Assembly (NCBI RefSeq): GCF_003148685.1
Contig: NZ_QGGR01000006.1
Location: 1-64,000, forward strand
Direction: 5' to 3'
DNA length: 64,000 nucleotides
Origin: Actinoplanes xinjiangensis
GTDB taxonomy: Bacteria; Actinomycetota; Actinomycetes; Mycobacteriales; Micromonosporaceae
A model generated the notes under the pieces. It searched no databases and had not been told where the DNA came from. It saw only the letters and a program-made list of their open reading frames with translations. Below are positions 15,187-23,413 of the stretch, piece after piece. Position numbers and translations under genes: made by a program. Every line of letters begins with the position of its first letter. Position 1 is the stretch's first letter.

Positions 15187-15773
15187 TCGATCTCCGCGAT
15201 GTCGTCGGCCAGATATCCCACGGTCACGGCCGGGTTGAGCCGCCGCACCAGCCGGTCGGTGAGCGGCCGCAACGCGAAGACCTCGGTGACCGCCGCCAGG
15301 TCCACGTCCTCCTCGTAGTAGTCCTCGGCGAACTCCCGGTAGGCCTCCGGGGTGCCGTCGACGAGCAGTTCGAACAGCCACGCCACGTCGTCGAGCCCGC
15401 GCCCCTGCCACTGCCCGTCGCCGGTCTCCCGCCACAGGCAGATGTTCGCGCCGTGGCTGAACGCCGGCTCGCCGATCTGGGCCGCGAACACCGCCGGCAC
15501 GTCGTCGAAGAGTCCCGGCTCCTGCCGTGCCTCGTGGTCGAGCCCGCGGATCCAGGCGCCGGCGGGGGAGAACACGATCGAGTACTCGTCACCGGACCCG
15601 TTGCGCATCGACGCCAGGTGCTCGCCCCGGTCGGTGTTCCACCGGGAGTCGTAGGAGTAGTAGCGGCTCTCCCAGTCGGGGCTGATGATCGCCTCGCACA
15701 TGGCGAGCGCCCGCGACCGCCGCCGCAGATCCTCGACGTCCGGCAGGGCCCGGACCACCTCAAGAACACTCAC
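15174..15773 (-). CDS. Conserved hypothetical protein (RYYSYDSRW family)
   Basis: A 199-residue cytosolic protein of a widespread uncharacterised family that I know by its core: SPDWESRYYSYDSRW followed by MRNGSGDEYSIVFSPAGAWI and RGLDHE. Its biochemical function is unknown. The GTG at 15773 has AGGATC a few bases upstream. It is convergent with and overlaps the preceding hypothetical gene, and is divergent from the DUF998-like membrane gene, whose ATG is only 24 bases away, so promoters are very compact here. Confidence 0.75.
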   Translation of the reverse strand: MSVLEVVRALPDVEDLRRRSRALAMCEAIISPDWESRYYSYDSRWNTDRGEHLASMRNGSGDEYSIVFSPAGAWIRGLDHEARQEPGLFDDVPAVFAAQIGEPAFSHGANICLWRETGDGQWQGRGLDDVAWLFELLVDGTPEAYREFAEDYYEEDVDLAAVTEVFALRPLTDRLVRRLNPAVTVGYLADDIAEIDYPR

Positions 15774-15797
15774 AGGAAGATCCTGCACCCTTGGCGG

Positions 15798-16454
15798 ATG
15801 AAAGCCCTCGCCGCCCTCGGGGTCGCCGGTGTCCTGGCCTCGCTGGCCCTGTATGCGTCGCTGCACGTCCTGCCGCCGTCGGCCGGGCTGGACTGGAGCC
15901 GCCGCACCATCAGCCAGTATGCGCTGATGCCGAACGGCTGGATCTTCGACGCCGCGACGCTGCTGCTGGCGGCCGGCTCCGCGGCGATCCTGGCCGCCCT
16001 GCACCGGACCGGCCGGCTGACCCGCGGCGCACTGGTGGCTCTCGCGTTGTGGGTGGCCGGCCTGGTCGGTGTGGTCTGGTTCGAGAAGCACAACTGGCAG
16101 GCCGGGCCGTCGATGAGTGGGGACGTGCACCGGGTGGCCAGCGTGGTCGCGTTCCTCAGCCTCCCGATCGGTGCCCTGCTCGCCGCCGGGCGCACACCGG
16201 GCCGGGCCCGATGGGTGGCGGCCGGCGGGGTGGTGTCGCTGCTCTGCTTCACGCCGATCCTGTGGGCGGTGCTGGCCGAGCCGTGGACGGGTGTGCGCTG
16301 GTGGCAGGCCATCCCGCTGGGCACCGTGGAGCGGCTGCTGGGCCTGGCCGAGGTGCTGACGGTGCTGCTGCTGGCCTGGTGGGCGGTCCGCACCGAGGGG
16401 GTCCGCGACCGGGAGGGCGACATCCGGACCGTCCGGACCACGATCAAGACCTGA
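15798..16454 (+). CDS. DUF998-like integral membrane protein
   Basis: A 218-residue protein with about six membrane helices. The N-terminus includes DWSRRTISQYALMPNGWIFD, the hallmark loop of the DUF998 family (R.TiSe.a), and later helices include MSGDVHRVASVVAFLSLPIG with a conserved-looking H. Members are found near transporters and lipid genes, but no activity is established. The ATG at 15798 gives a short cytoplasmic lead before TM1. It has no obvious partner in the neighbourhood. Confidence 0.8.
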   Translation: MKALAALGVAGVLASLALYASLHVLPPSAGLDWSRRTISQYALMPNGWIFDAATLLLAAGSAAILAALHRTGRLTRGALVALALWVAGLVGVVWFEKHNWQAGPSMSGDVHRVASVVAFLSLPIGALLAAGRTPGRARWVAAGGVVSLLCFTPILWAVLAEPWTGVRWWQAIPLGTVERLLGLAEVLTVLLLAWWAVRTEGVRDREGDIRTVRTTIKT

Positions 16455-16764
16455 CGGGGGTACGCCCCGCGCGCCCCCCTTCGCCGCAAGAGGCCCGCCC
16501 CACCGCCACGTCCGCAGCAGCCGGTCCGCACCCCGGCCGTCGTGACGGGCGGTGATCCGTCCACGGTTCGCGCCGCCGGAAACGGACCGCCTCCGCCCGT
16601 GAGTCGCCTTGGCGGCCGTGCGGGACCGCCCGCGTCGCGCGGTGGCCACGGGACGGTCCCGGTTCGGTGAGCCGGGCCACGCCGTACCGCCAGAAGGTCC
16701 TGGTCTGTGGAAAGGCCTTTCCCTGGGGCTGCGGATGGTCATCATTGACGGCAGACTGGCGGGG
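16455..16764. promoter_or_regulatory. Leader region of Ser/Thr kinase gene with palindrome
   Basis: No gene is evident in these 310 bases. The perfect 14-bp palindrome GGAAAGGCCTTTCC lies at 16709-16722, about 43 bases before the kinase start, and a -35-like TTGACG lies at 16745-16750, close to the start. The palindrome is AT-richer than its surroundings and may be an operator. Confidence 0.35.
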
Positions 16765-18387
16765 ATGAGCGATGCCGGTGGATATGAGGGGGCGCGCGAG
16801 GGGCTGGTCCTGGGCGGGCGTTATCGGCTGGTGGCCCCGGTCGGCGCCGGTGGGATGGCCGTCGTGTGGCAGGCGCGGGACGAGGTGCTCGGCCGTGCGG
16901 TGGCGGTGAAACTGCTGGCTCCGGCGCAGGCCGGCGACGCCCGTTCGCGGGAGCGGATCCGTCGTGAGGCGCGGGCCGCCGCGGCGTTGTCGCATCCGAA
17001 CATCGCGCAGGTGCACGACTACGGTGAGACGGATCTCGCCGGGCGGGTGTTTCCCTACGTGGTGATGGAGCTCGTGCCGGGCGGCACCCTGTCGGCGCGG
17101 CTGGCGCTGGGTGCTCCGCCGCCCCGGTTCGCGATGCGGACCGGCGCGGAGATCGCGGCCGCCCTGGCCGCCGCGCACGCCGAGGGGCTGGTGCACCGCG
17201 ACATCAAGCCGGGCAACGTGATGCTCGCCCCGACCGGGGCCAAGGTGGTCGACTTCGGCATCGCCGCGGCGGTCGCGCCGGACGGGTCCGGCGCGCCGGA
17301 CGACCCGGACGAGGTGCTCGGCACCCCGGCCTACCTGGCACCGGAGCGCCTCGTCGGGGACGCCGTGGTGCCTGCGTCCGACGTGTACGCGCTGGGGGTG
17401 GTGCTCTACCGGATGCTGTCCGGCCGTTCGCCGTGGAGCAGCGAGGACACCCGGCAGATGGTTCAGGCGCATCTGTACGTCCCGCCGGCGCCGTTGCCGC
17501 CCGTCGCGGGTGTGCCGGAATACGTGGTCCGGCTCTGCGACCGCTGTCTGGCCAAGAATCCGGCACACCGCCCGAGCGCCGAGGAGGCCGCCGCGGTGCT
17601 CGCCCACGGCGCCGGCATCCGGGTGGTCACCGACGAGCCGCCGCCCGCCCACGATGCCGGGATCCCGGTGGTCACCGGCGGTCGGCAGTCCGCCGCGGGT
17701 GACCGGCCGCCGGCCGGCGACGAGCGGGAGTTGTCCGTGGTGGTCCGCCGGGGCCCGTCGGCCGTGCGGGCCGAGCCGCATGTCGCGGTGCCGGTGGCGC
17801 CGCCGGCCGGGCCGCCCCGGCGGGACCGGCGGGTGGCGTGGTGGGCCGCGGCGGTCGTGGTTCTGCTCGCCGCCGCCGGTGCCGGCGTGTGGCTGTTCAC
17901 CGGGCGGTCGCCGGAACAGGGCGCCGGAGCGAGTGGCCGGATAGTCCCGGGGGAATCCGCGCCGCCGTCCCCCGCGCGCCCCGGCGCCGTCCCGGAGGCG
18001 ACGACCGGTCCCGGGCCGGTGGTCACCGCGCCGGGGACGAAGCCGGGCCGGTCCCGCCCGGCACCGCCCGACCAGGCCCCCTCGCGGCCGCCGGGCCCGT
18101 CGCCGTCCACCCCGATCACCACCAGCACCCCGCCGTCGCCGTCACCCACCCCGGAGGCGGTGGAACGGACGCTCTCGTCGGAGGGCGGGACGGTCGTGGC
18201 GACGTGCTCCGACCCGGTGACCGCGCGGCTGCTGTCGTGGAAGGCGACCCGGCCGTACAAGGTGCAGTCCGCCGATCCCGGGCCGGCGGCCGCTCCCGAG
18301 GTCACCTTCAAACGCGGCACCGATCTGATCACCATGACGGTGACCTGTTCCGGCGGTGTTCCGGCCGCGGAGGTTGCCCAGGCCTGA
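16765..18387 (+). CDS. Membrane Ser/Thr protein kinase
   Basis: A 540-residue Hanks-type kinase. The kinase domain (about 15-275) carries the glycine loop VGAGGMAVVWQA, the lysine in VAVKLLAP, the catalytic loop VHRDIKPGNV, DFGIAAAVA and APERL. A variable linker is followed by a single membrane helix (about 357-377, VAWWAAAVVVLLAAAGAGVW), a Pro/Ser/Thr-rich stalk and an extracellular domain of about 70 residues with two cysteines (ATCSDPV and TVTCSGG). No PASTA repeats are present. It is likely a sensor kinase detecting an extracellular signal; substrates are unknown. Start at ATG 16765. Confidence 0.95.
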   Translation: MSDAGGYEGAREGLVLGGRYRLVAPVGAGGMAVVWQARDEVLGRAVAVKLLAPAQAGDARSRERIRREARAAAALSHPNIAQVHDYGETDLAGRVFPYVVMELVPGGTLSARLALGAPPPRFAMRTGAEIAAALAAAHAEGLVHRDIKPGNVMLAPTGAKVVDFGIAAAVAPDGSGAPDDPDEVLGTPAYLAPERLVGDAVVPASDVYALGVVLYRMLSGRSPWSSEDTRQMVQAHLYVPPAPLPPVAGVPEYVVRLCDRCLAKNPAHRPSAEEAAAVLAHGAGIRVVTDEPPPAHDAGIPVVTGGRQSAAGDRPPAGDERELSVVVRRGPSAVRAEPHVAVPVAPPAGPPRRDRRVAWWAAAVVVLLAAAGAGVWLFTGRSPEQGAGASGRIVPGESAPPSPARPGAVPEATTGPGPVVTAPGTKPGRSRPAPPDQAPSRPPGPSPSTPITTSTPPSPSPTPEAVERTLSSEGGTVVATCSDPVTARLLSWKATRPYKVQSADPGPAAAPEVTFKRGTDLITMTVTCSGGVPAAEVAQA

Positions 18388-18402
18388 CCCGGCCGTAATA
18401 CT

Positions 18403-18417
18403 TGCACGGACCGTGCA
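18403..18417. promoter_or_regulatory. Palindromic operator at the lipase promoter
   Basis: TGCACGG-A-CCGTGCA is a perfect 7+1+7 palindrome lying immediately after a -10-like TAATAC (18396-18401) and 30 bases before the lipase ATG. The placement at or just after the transcription start fits a repressor site; no dedicated regulator gene is adjacent. Confidence 0.5.
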
Positions 18418-18446
18418 GAATTCACGGCTGTCTATCGGGAGGGTCG

Positions 18447-19727
18447 ATGGGGATTACTCGCCGAACTCTGATGGTGGTTCCGGCCGGGGTGGCACTCGCC
18501 GCCGGGGCCGGTGTGCCGGCGATGGCGGGCCGAGGGCGGCCACCACGACCGGTCGTCTTCATCCACGGCAGCGCCGGATCCGCGATGCAGTTCCGGGTGC
18601 AGGCCAAGCGCCTGGCGAGCAACGGCTATCCGGCCGGAATCGTCGAGGCACACGAGTACGACTCGCCGAACATCGCCGCGATCGTGCAGCAGGTCTGGGT
18701 GAGCCTCGACGAACGGATCACCCGCCTGCTGGCACTGACCGGATCCGATCAGGTCGACCTGGCCGCGCATTCGCTCGGCACGTTCGTGACCCAGGGCTAC
18801 CTCAACAGCTCGCCCGAGCGGGCCGCCCGGGTCGCGCACTACGTCAACCTGGACGGCCGGCCCGCCACGGCACTGCCCGGTGGCGTGCCGACCCTGGCGA
18901 TCTGGGGCGAGGGCGATCCGGCACGGACCGTGGTGGGCGCGTCCAACGTGTATCTGCCGGACCAGTCGCACACCCAGACCGTCTCGTCGGCCGAGTCGTT
19001 CCGGGCGATCCACCGGTTCCTGCGCGGGCACGAGCCGCGCACCGTCGAGGTCCGGCGGGAGCGGGTCGCGCACGTCTCCGGCCGGGCCGTGCTGTTCCCC
19101 AGCAACGCCGGCGTGACCGGAGCCTCGCTGGAGATCCACCGGGTCGGCGAACGGACCGGGCGACGGCGGGGCCGCCCGATCCGGGTCGCCGTCGGCGCCG
19201 ACGGCAGGTTCGGGCCGGTGCCACTCGCACCCCATGAGCGGTACGAGTTCGCGCTGCTCCGCGCCGGGCAGTCCACCCACCACTTCTACTTCCAGCCGTT
19301 CCGCCGCTCGGACTCGTTCGTACGGCTGCTCACCAGCCGGCCGGGCGAGGGGCTCGGTGGACTGGTCGACACGAGTGACCGGCACACGGCGCTGACGTTC
19401 CAGCGGCAGAAGGAGTGGTGGGGCGGCGAGGGCGACCACCTGTGGATCAACGGGACGGACATCCTGAACCCGGCGACCGCCCCGCACCAACGGCGGGTGA
19501 TCGGCGTGTTCGCGTTCGACGACGGCAGCGACGGGGTGAGCGACCTGACCGCGCCGCTGCCCGAGTTCATCGCGCAGACGTTCATCTCCGGGGTCGACCT
19601 GTTCATCCCGTCCGCACCGCGGGGGACCGTGTCGATCGTGGCGCGCGAGCGTGGCGGCGGAGTCACGCGACTGCCGGTGCCGGCGTGGCCGTCCAGCGGG
19701 CACCGGATCAGCGTGGAGTTCGGCTGA
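18447..19727 (+). CDS. Secreted (Tat-type) alpha/beta hydrolase / lipase
   Basis: A 426-residue exported esterase or lipase. A twin-arginine signal (ITRRTLMVVPAGVALAAG) ends near AMAG at about residue 28. The hydrolase domain has VVFIHGSAGSAMQF, the nucleophile elbow LAAHSLGTFVTQGYL, the acid in WGEGDPARTV and the histidine in PDQSHTQTV. A C-terminal beta-rich region of about 220 residues follows, probably substrate- or surface-binding. The ATG at 18447 has a GGAGGG site; an earlier start would disrupt the signal peptide. It probably acts outside the cell on lipids or polyesters. Its 3' end overlaps the convergent HAD gene by 20 bases. Confidence 0.88.
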   Translation: MGITRRTLMVVPAGVALAAGAGVPAMAGRGRPPRPVVFIHGSAGSAMQFRVQAKRLASNGYPAGIVEAHEYDSPNIAAIVQQVWVSLDERITRLLALTGSDQVDLAAHSLGTFVTQGYLNSSPERAARVAHYVNLDGRPATALPGGVPTLAIWGEGDPARTVVGASNVYLPDQSHTQTVSSAESFRAIHRFLRGHEPRTVEVRRERVAHVSGRAVLFPSNAGVTGASLEIHRVGERTGRRRGRPIRVAVGADGRFGPVPLAPHERYEFALLRAGQSTHHFYFQPFRRSDSFVRLLTSRPGEGLGGLVDTSDRHTALTFQRQKEWWGGEGDHLWINGTDILNPATAPHQRRVIGVFAFDDGSDGVSDLTAPLPEFIAQTFISGVDLFIPSAPRGTVSIVARERGGGVTRLPVPAWPSSGHRISVEFG

Positions 19728-20376
19728 GTCGCTCCACCACGGCCACCACCTCGGGAAAGGCGGCGACCTCGGCGGTCACGTACCGGCTGTCGAAGTCGCC
19801 GGGGCGGCGCACCCCGCTCTGCAGGCAGGCGATGAACGGCAGGCCCGCCCCGCCGGCCGCGACCGCGTCACCGGGCGAGTCACCGACGTAGACACACTGC
19901 GCCGGTGACAGCCCGGTGTGCGCGAGCAACTCGTCGAAGGCCCGCGGATCGGGCTTGCCGTGCCGGGTGTTGCCGCGATGCCAGATGCCGCTGATCCGGG
20001 TCGCCAGCACATGATCCGGTTCCAGCATGTGCCGGACCTCGTGGCCCTCACGCGAGGTCAGCAGCATCACGCTCCGGCCGGAGAGGACCAGCTCGTCGAG
20101 GGCGGCCAGATTCTCCGGCGGGATCACGTCGAGCCGGCCCTCGTCCAGATAGCGGTCCATCGTCGTCTGGAACAGCGGCGCGAACACGGCCGGATCGATC
20201 CCCGGCGACCGGTGCGGCATCGCCTCCAGCAGCGGCTCGCCCCACGTGGCCAGGTGCAGGTCCCGCGGCATCGGCGGCCGCCCCATCGCGGCCAGCACCT
20301 CGTTCTCCAGCTCGAACGACGCCGCCTCGGTCATGCACAGGGTGTCGTCGACGTCCACCACGACTGCCTCGATCAT
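19708..20376 (-). CDS. HAD-superfamily hydrolase
   Basis: A 222-residue HAD phosphatase of the beta-phosphoglucomutase/PGP type. Motif I is VVVDVDDTLCMTE (DxDxT), motif II is the T in VMLLTSREG, the motif III lysine is in HGKPDPRAFDELL, and motif IV is VYVGDSPGDAVAA. A helical cap domain lies between residues 18 and 85. All catalytic residues are present, so it should be an active phosphatase; the substrate is unknown. It overlaps the convergent lipase gene end by 20 bases, which is unusual for two functional genes but tolerable. Confidence 0.92.
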   Translation of the reverse strand: MIEAVVVDVDDTLCMTEAASFELENEVLAAMGRPPMPRDLHLATWGEPLLEAMPHRSPGIDPAVFAPLFQTTMDRYLDEGRLDVIPPENLAALDELVLSGRSVMLLTSREGHEVRHMLEPDHVLATRISGIWHRGNTRHGKPDPRAFDELLAHTGLSPAQCVYVGDSPGDAVAAGGAGLPFIACLQSGVRRPGDFDSRYVTAEVAAFPEVVAVVERLSRTPR

Positions 20377-20393
20377 CCCGCGAGGGTACCGTC

Positions 20394-20556
20394 AGCCCCG
20401 GTGCTGGTAGACCAGCTGCCGGTTGCCCCGGACCACCTTCAGCGGCAAGGTCACGTGCCGATCGGCGTCCACACCGGAGCAGACGGCCGGCACCGCCCCG
20501 GGCGGCGAAGACCCCGGTGCCCGCGAGGGAACCGGGGCCGAGGACGACGTCGTCGG
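20394..20556 (-). pseudogene. Possible remnant of an APC-type permease gene
   Basis: Between the HAD and PH-domain genes the minus strand is open for about 54 codons with good third-position GC. It reads LTDDVVLGPGSLAGTGVFAA and ends VRGNRQLVYQHRG before a TGA. The first part resembles the GSMIGAGVFAA start of amino-acid permeases, but nothing like a transporter follows, and no good start codon is seen. It may be an internally deleted relic, or chance. Confidence 0.3.
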
Positions 20557-20931
20557 TCAGAGGATGAACCCGGCGATCAGCTGACCCAGGGCGCGGATGT
20601 CCGAGCTGGCCTTGAACTCCAGGCGCACCTTGCCGAGGCCGCTGAAATACAGCTCCAGCTCGGCGTCCCGGTCGAAGTTGCCGGCCGTCTCGATCGAGAA
20701 GGCCTGGATCTTGTTGTACGGCAGGGAGGTGAAGTCGACCTTCTTCCCGGTCATCCCCTGCACATTCGCCGCGATCAGCCGCTTGTTCGTGAACGCCACG
20801 AAGTCACGGGTCGTCTTGAACGCGTAGATCAGCTGCTCCCCCTGAATCAGCAGCGGCGCGACCTGCGAATAGACCGAACCGGGGTCGACCGGGGTGAGCT
20901 TGAAAACCGACGGGCTGGAGAAATCGATCAC
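20557..20931 (-). CDS. Bacterial PH-domain protein
   Basis: A 124-residue protein consisting of one bacterial pleckstrin-homology-like domain: GEQLIYAFKTTRDFVAFTNK then RLIAANVQGMTGKKVDFTSL and PYNKIQAFSIETAG, ending with a helix (IRALGQLIAGFIL). This is the YokE/bPH_1 pattern. Such proteins have no enzymatic activity and probably bind other macromolecules. The GTG at 20931 gives VIDFSSPSV. It is divergent from the ArsR-SRPBCC gene, with a short shared promoter region. Confidence 0.88.
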   Translation of the reverse strand: MIDFSSPSVFKLTPVDPGSVYSQVAPLLIQGEQLIYAFKTTRDFVAFTNKRLIAANVQGMTGKKVDFTSLPYNKIQAFSIETAGNFDRDAELELYFSGLGKVRLEFKASSDIRALGQLIAGFIL

Positions 20932-20987
20932 GGGACCACGGTAGCCCGCGCCCGCCAGCCGCCGGGCTTGGTCTCCAGCGCGCCCGT

Positions 20988-21018
20988 TTGACAACATGCA
21001 GTCGCGGGACTGCATAAT
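20988..21018 (+). promoter_or_regulatory. Promoter with embedded palindromic operator
   Basis: A perfect -35 TTGACA (20988-20993) and a -10-like CATAAT (21013-21018) flank the palindrome ATGCAGTC-GCGG-GACTGCAT (20996-21015). The spacer is 19 bp. The predicted transcription start, about 7 bases after the -10, coincides with ATG 21026, which implies a leaderless mRNA. The operator inside the core promoter fits autorepression by the ArsR domain of the downstream gene. Confidence 0.65.
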
Positions 21019-21025
21019 GCAGGTC

Positions 21026-21802
21026 ATGGACATGGTGTTCCGGGCGCTCGCCGATCCGACCCGCCGTCGGCTGCTCGACAGCCTCCGCGAGGAGAGCGGG
21101 CAGACGCTCGGCCGGCTCTGCGGCAGCCTGGCCATGACCCGGCAGTCCGTCACCCAGCACCTGGCCGTGCTCGAGGAGGCGAATCTGATCAGTACCGTCC
21201 GGCGCGGGCGGGAGAAGCTGCACTACCTCAATCCGGTCCCGATCCACGAGTTGCAGATGCGCTGGATGGCACCGTTCGAGGAGCCGCGCCTGCGGGTCCT
21301 CTACGACGTCCGGCGCCATGCGGAGGAGCACAGGGTGAAACCCGATTTCGTGTATGTGACGTACATCCACGCCACCCCCGGGCGGGTCTGGGAGGCATTG
21401 ACCTCAGCCGACCTGACCGGTGAGTTCTGGGGGCACAGCAACGTCTCCGACTGGCGGCCCGGCTCGCCGTGGGAGCACCGCCGGACCGATGGGTCCGGTG
21501 TCGCCGACGGCGGCGGCGTGGTCATCGAGGTCGATCCGCCGACCCGGCTGGTCATGACGTTCGGCGAGCCGGGTTCCGGCGCCGGGCCGGACGCGTCGAC
21601 GGTCACCTTCCTGATCGAGCCGTATCAGGAGATCGTCCGGCTGACCGTCACCCACGTGAATCTGGCGACCGACGCCGACGCCGAGGCCGTCTCGCACGGC
21701 TGGCCCGCGGTCATGGCCAACCTCAAGTCGCTGCTGGAGACCGGTCACGTGCTGCCACAGGCCCCGTGGGACATGCATGCCGAGCTACGCGGCGGGCGTT
21801 GA
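21026..21802 (+). CDS. ArsR-type HTH fused to SRPBCC (AHSA1) domain
   Basis: A 258-residue two-domain protein. Residues 1-95 are an ArsR winged helix (MVFRALADPTRRRLLDSLRE; SLAMTRQSVTQHLAVLEEAN), and residues 105-250 an AHSA1/START-like ligand-binding barrel (YVTYIHATPGRVWEALTSAD; LTGEFWGHSNVSDWRPGSPW). Such fusions suggest a repressor whose hydrophobic ligand is sensed by the SRPBCC pocket. No metal-binding cysteines are seen. The start is ATG 21026 or 21032; the promoter predicts an almost leaderless transcript. It overlaps the end of the convergent lipB by 18 bases. Confidence 0.9.
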   Translation: MDMVFRALADPTRRRLLDSLREESGQTLGRLCGSLAMTRQSVTQHLAVLEEANLISTVRRGREKLHYLNPVPIHELQMRWMAPFEEPRLRVLYDVRRHAEEHRVKPDFVYVTYIHATPGRVWEALTSADLTGEFWGHSNVSDWRPGSPWEHRRTDGSGVADGGGVVIEVDPPTRLVMTFGEPGSGAGPDASTVTFLIEPYQEIVRLTVTHVNLATDADAEAVSHGWPAVMANLKSLLETGHVLPQAPWDMHAELRGGR

Positions 21803-22435
21803 CCCCGCGGTCAGGGCGGCGGTGACCGCATCACGGACCTCGGTTTCGCCCGGCATGCGGATGCCCTGTTCGTCGGCGAGCCGGCGCAGCGAGGTCATCG
21901 TCACGTCGTCGAGGCTGCACGCCACGAACCGGTCGAAGACCGAGAGGTCCGGGTCGATGTTGAGGGCGAAACCGTGAGTGGTGACCCCGCCGCGGATGCG
22001 CATGCCGATCGAGACGAGCTTGCGGCCGTCCGGCGTCCACACGCCGACCAGGCTGGGCGAACCCGGGGGAGTGTCCCGGCGTTCGGTGCCGAAGCCCAGT
22101 CCGGCCAGCGCGTCGACCAATCCGTTCTCCAGCCACCGGACCACGTCGACCGGGCCCCGGTCGCGCAGGTCCATCACCAGGTAACCGACCAGTTGACCGG
22201 GGCCGTGGTAGGTGGCGTTGCCACCCCGGTCGGCCTCGACGACCGGGATCGCCGACAGGTCCCGCGGCAGTTCGGCCGGGGGAGTCCGCCGGCCGTGGGT
22301 GATGACCGGTGGATGGCTGAGCAGGAAGAGCCGATCCGGTGCGGCACCCGCCCGGCGTTCCTCGGCCCACTGCGCCATCCACGTGACGGCGGTGCCGTAA
22401 TCCACCTCGCCCAGATCAACACGATGGAGTCGCAT
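21785..22435 (-). CDS. lipB: Octanoyltransferase LipB
   Basis: LipB moves octanoyl groups from acyl carrier protein to lipoyl domains, the first step of lipoate assembly. The 216-residue protein shows the signature RGGNATYHGPGQLVGYLV (family RGGxxTxHGPGQ), the catalytic lysine in GRKLVSIGMRI and the catalytic cysteine in FVACSLDDVTMTSL, where most homologues have PCG. The ATG at 22435 has TGGAG six bases upstream. The usual partner lipA is not next to it in this window. It is complete and of normal length. Confidence 0.95.
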   Translation of the reverse strand: MRLHRVDLGEVDYGTAVTWMAQWAEERRAGAAPDRLFLLSHPPVITHGRRTPPAELPRDLSAIPVVEADRGGNATYHGPGQLVGYLVMDLRDRGPVDVVRWLENGLVDALAGLGFGTERRDTPPGSPSLVGVWTPDGRKLVSIGMRIRGGVTTHGFALNIDPDLSVFDRFVACSLDDVTMTSLRRLADEQGIRMPGETEVRDAVTAALTAGSTPAA

Positions 22436-22453
22436 GGACTCCATCAAACACCG

Positions 22454-23323
22454 TCAGGCGGGCTCGACCGGCAGCCACAGTTCGGTGGTGGCGGTGCTGA
22501 AATCGTCGGCCCTCTCCAGGATCGTCACGATCGACGGCCCCGGCCGCAGCCGCCACGGGTTGGAGGGGAACCATTCGGTCGCCGTCGCCGCCCACGTCGC
22601 CTGGAGGCTGTCCGGGAAGGGGCCGTCGGCGCGGAACACCGCCCACTTCCCGGCCGGCACCTCGATGGCGTCGAGGTCGTCCGGCACCGGCGTCCGCCCG
22701 GTGACGGCCACCCCGTGCAGGTAGGTGAGTTCGCTGCCCTCCGGGGCGTCGGGTTCGACGCCGTCGGTGACCTGGAGCAGCCCGGCCGGTTCGGTGTCGC
22801 CGAGTTCCTTCAGCCGCTGATGTGCCGCGGCCGGCAGCGAGGCGATGTGTCGCTGGATGTGCGGGTTGACGCCCACGTGGATCAGCGGAACCCTCGCGGC
22901 GTGGCCGATGAGCCGGAAAGCGGGCCGGTCGGCGATGCGGGTGTCCATGGGGGTGCTCCCTTCGACGGTCAGGCGGAACCTGAGGTGTGGCTGGGTCCGA
23001 AGGGGACCTCCGTCACGGCGGACCTCACCGGGCCCGGCGCCGTGGACCGCCCGGAACGCCCGCCCGAAAGCCTCGGTCGAGCCGTATCCGTAGCGGACCG
23101 CGATACCGAGCAGATCGTCCTCACCGCGGACCACCTCGCCGGCGGCCACCGTCATCCGGCGCCGCCGGATGTACTCCGACAGCGGCATGCCGGCCAGCGA
23201 GGAGAACATCCGGCGCAGGTGGTATTCGGTGGTGCCGAGGCCCTTCGCCACCGAACCGAGGTCCAGTTCCTCGCCGAGGCGTTCCTCGACCAGGTCGACG
23301 AGCCGGTTGAGTGCCGAGATCAT
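22454..23323 (-). CDS. AraC regulator with GyrI-like ligand domain
   Basis: A 289-residue regulator. Two AraC HTH motifs occupy residues 10-105 (GSVAKGLGTTEYHLRRMFSS; GIAVRYGYGSTEAFGRAFRA), and a GyrI/Rob-like effector-binding domain spans 130-289, ending with ELWLPVEPA. Proteins of this layout (Rob, BltR-like) bind amphipathic drugs and control efflux or stress genes. The ATG at 23323 has a GGGAGA site directly upstream. The neighbours are a methyltransferase (divergent) and lipB (same strand, 18 bases downstream); the likely target is itself or the nearby MFS pump. Confidence 0.92.
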   Translation of the reverse strand: MISALNRLVDLVEERLGEELDLGSVAKGLGTTEYHLRRMFSSLAGMPLSEYIRRRRMTVAAGEVVRGEDDLLGIAVRYGYGSTEAFGRAFRAVHGAGPGEVRRDGGPLRTQPHLRFRLTVEGSTPMDTRIADRPAFRLIGHAARVPLIHVGVNPHIQRHIASLPAAAHQRLKELGDTEPAGLLQVTDGVEPDAPEGSELTYLHGVAVTGRTPVPDDLDAIEVPAGKWAVFRADGPFPDSLQATWAATATEWFPSNPWRLRPGPSIVTILERADDFSTATTELWLPVEPA

Positions 23324-23413
23324 CAGGTCTCCCTTCGGCTTCCACTCTCGCCCGCGGGGGCCGGTCCGCGCCCGATCGTTCTGGCCCGATCCGATCATGT
23401 CTGGCAGGGTGAC

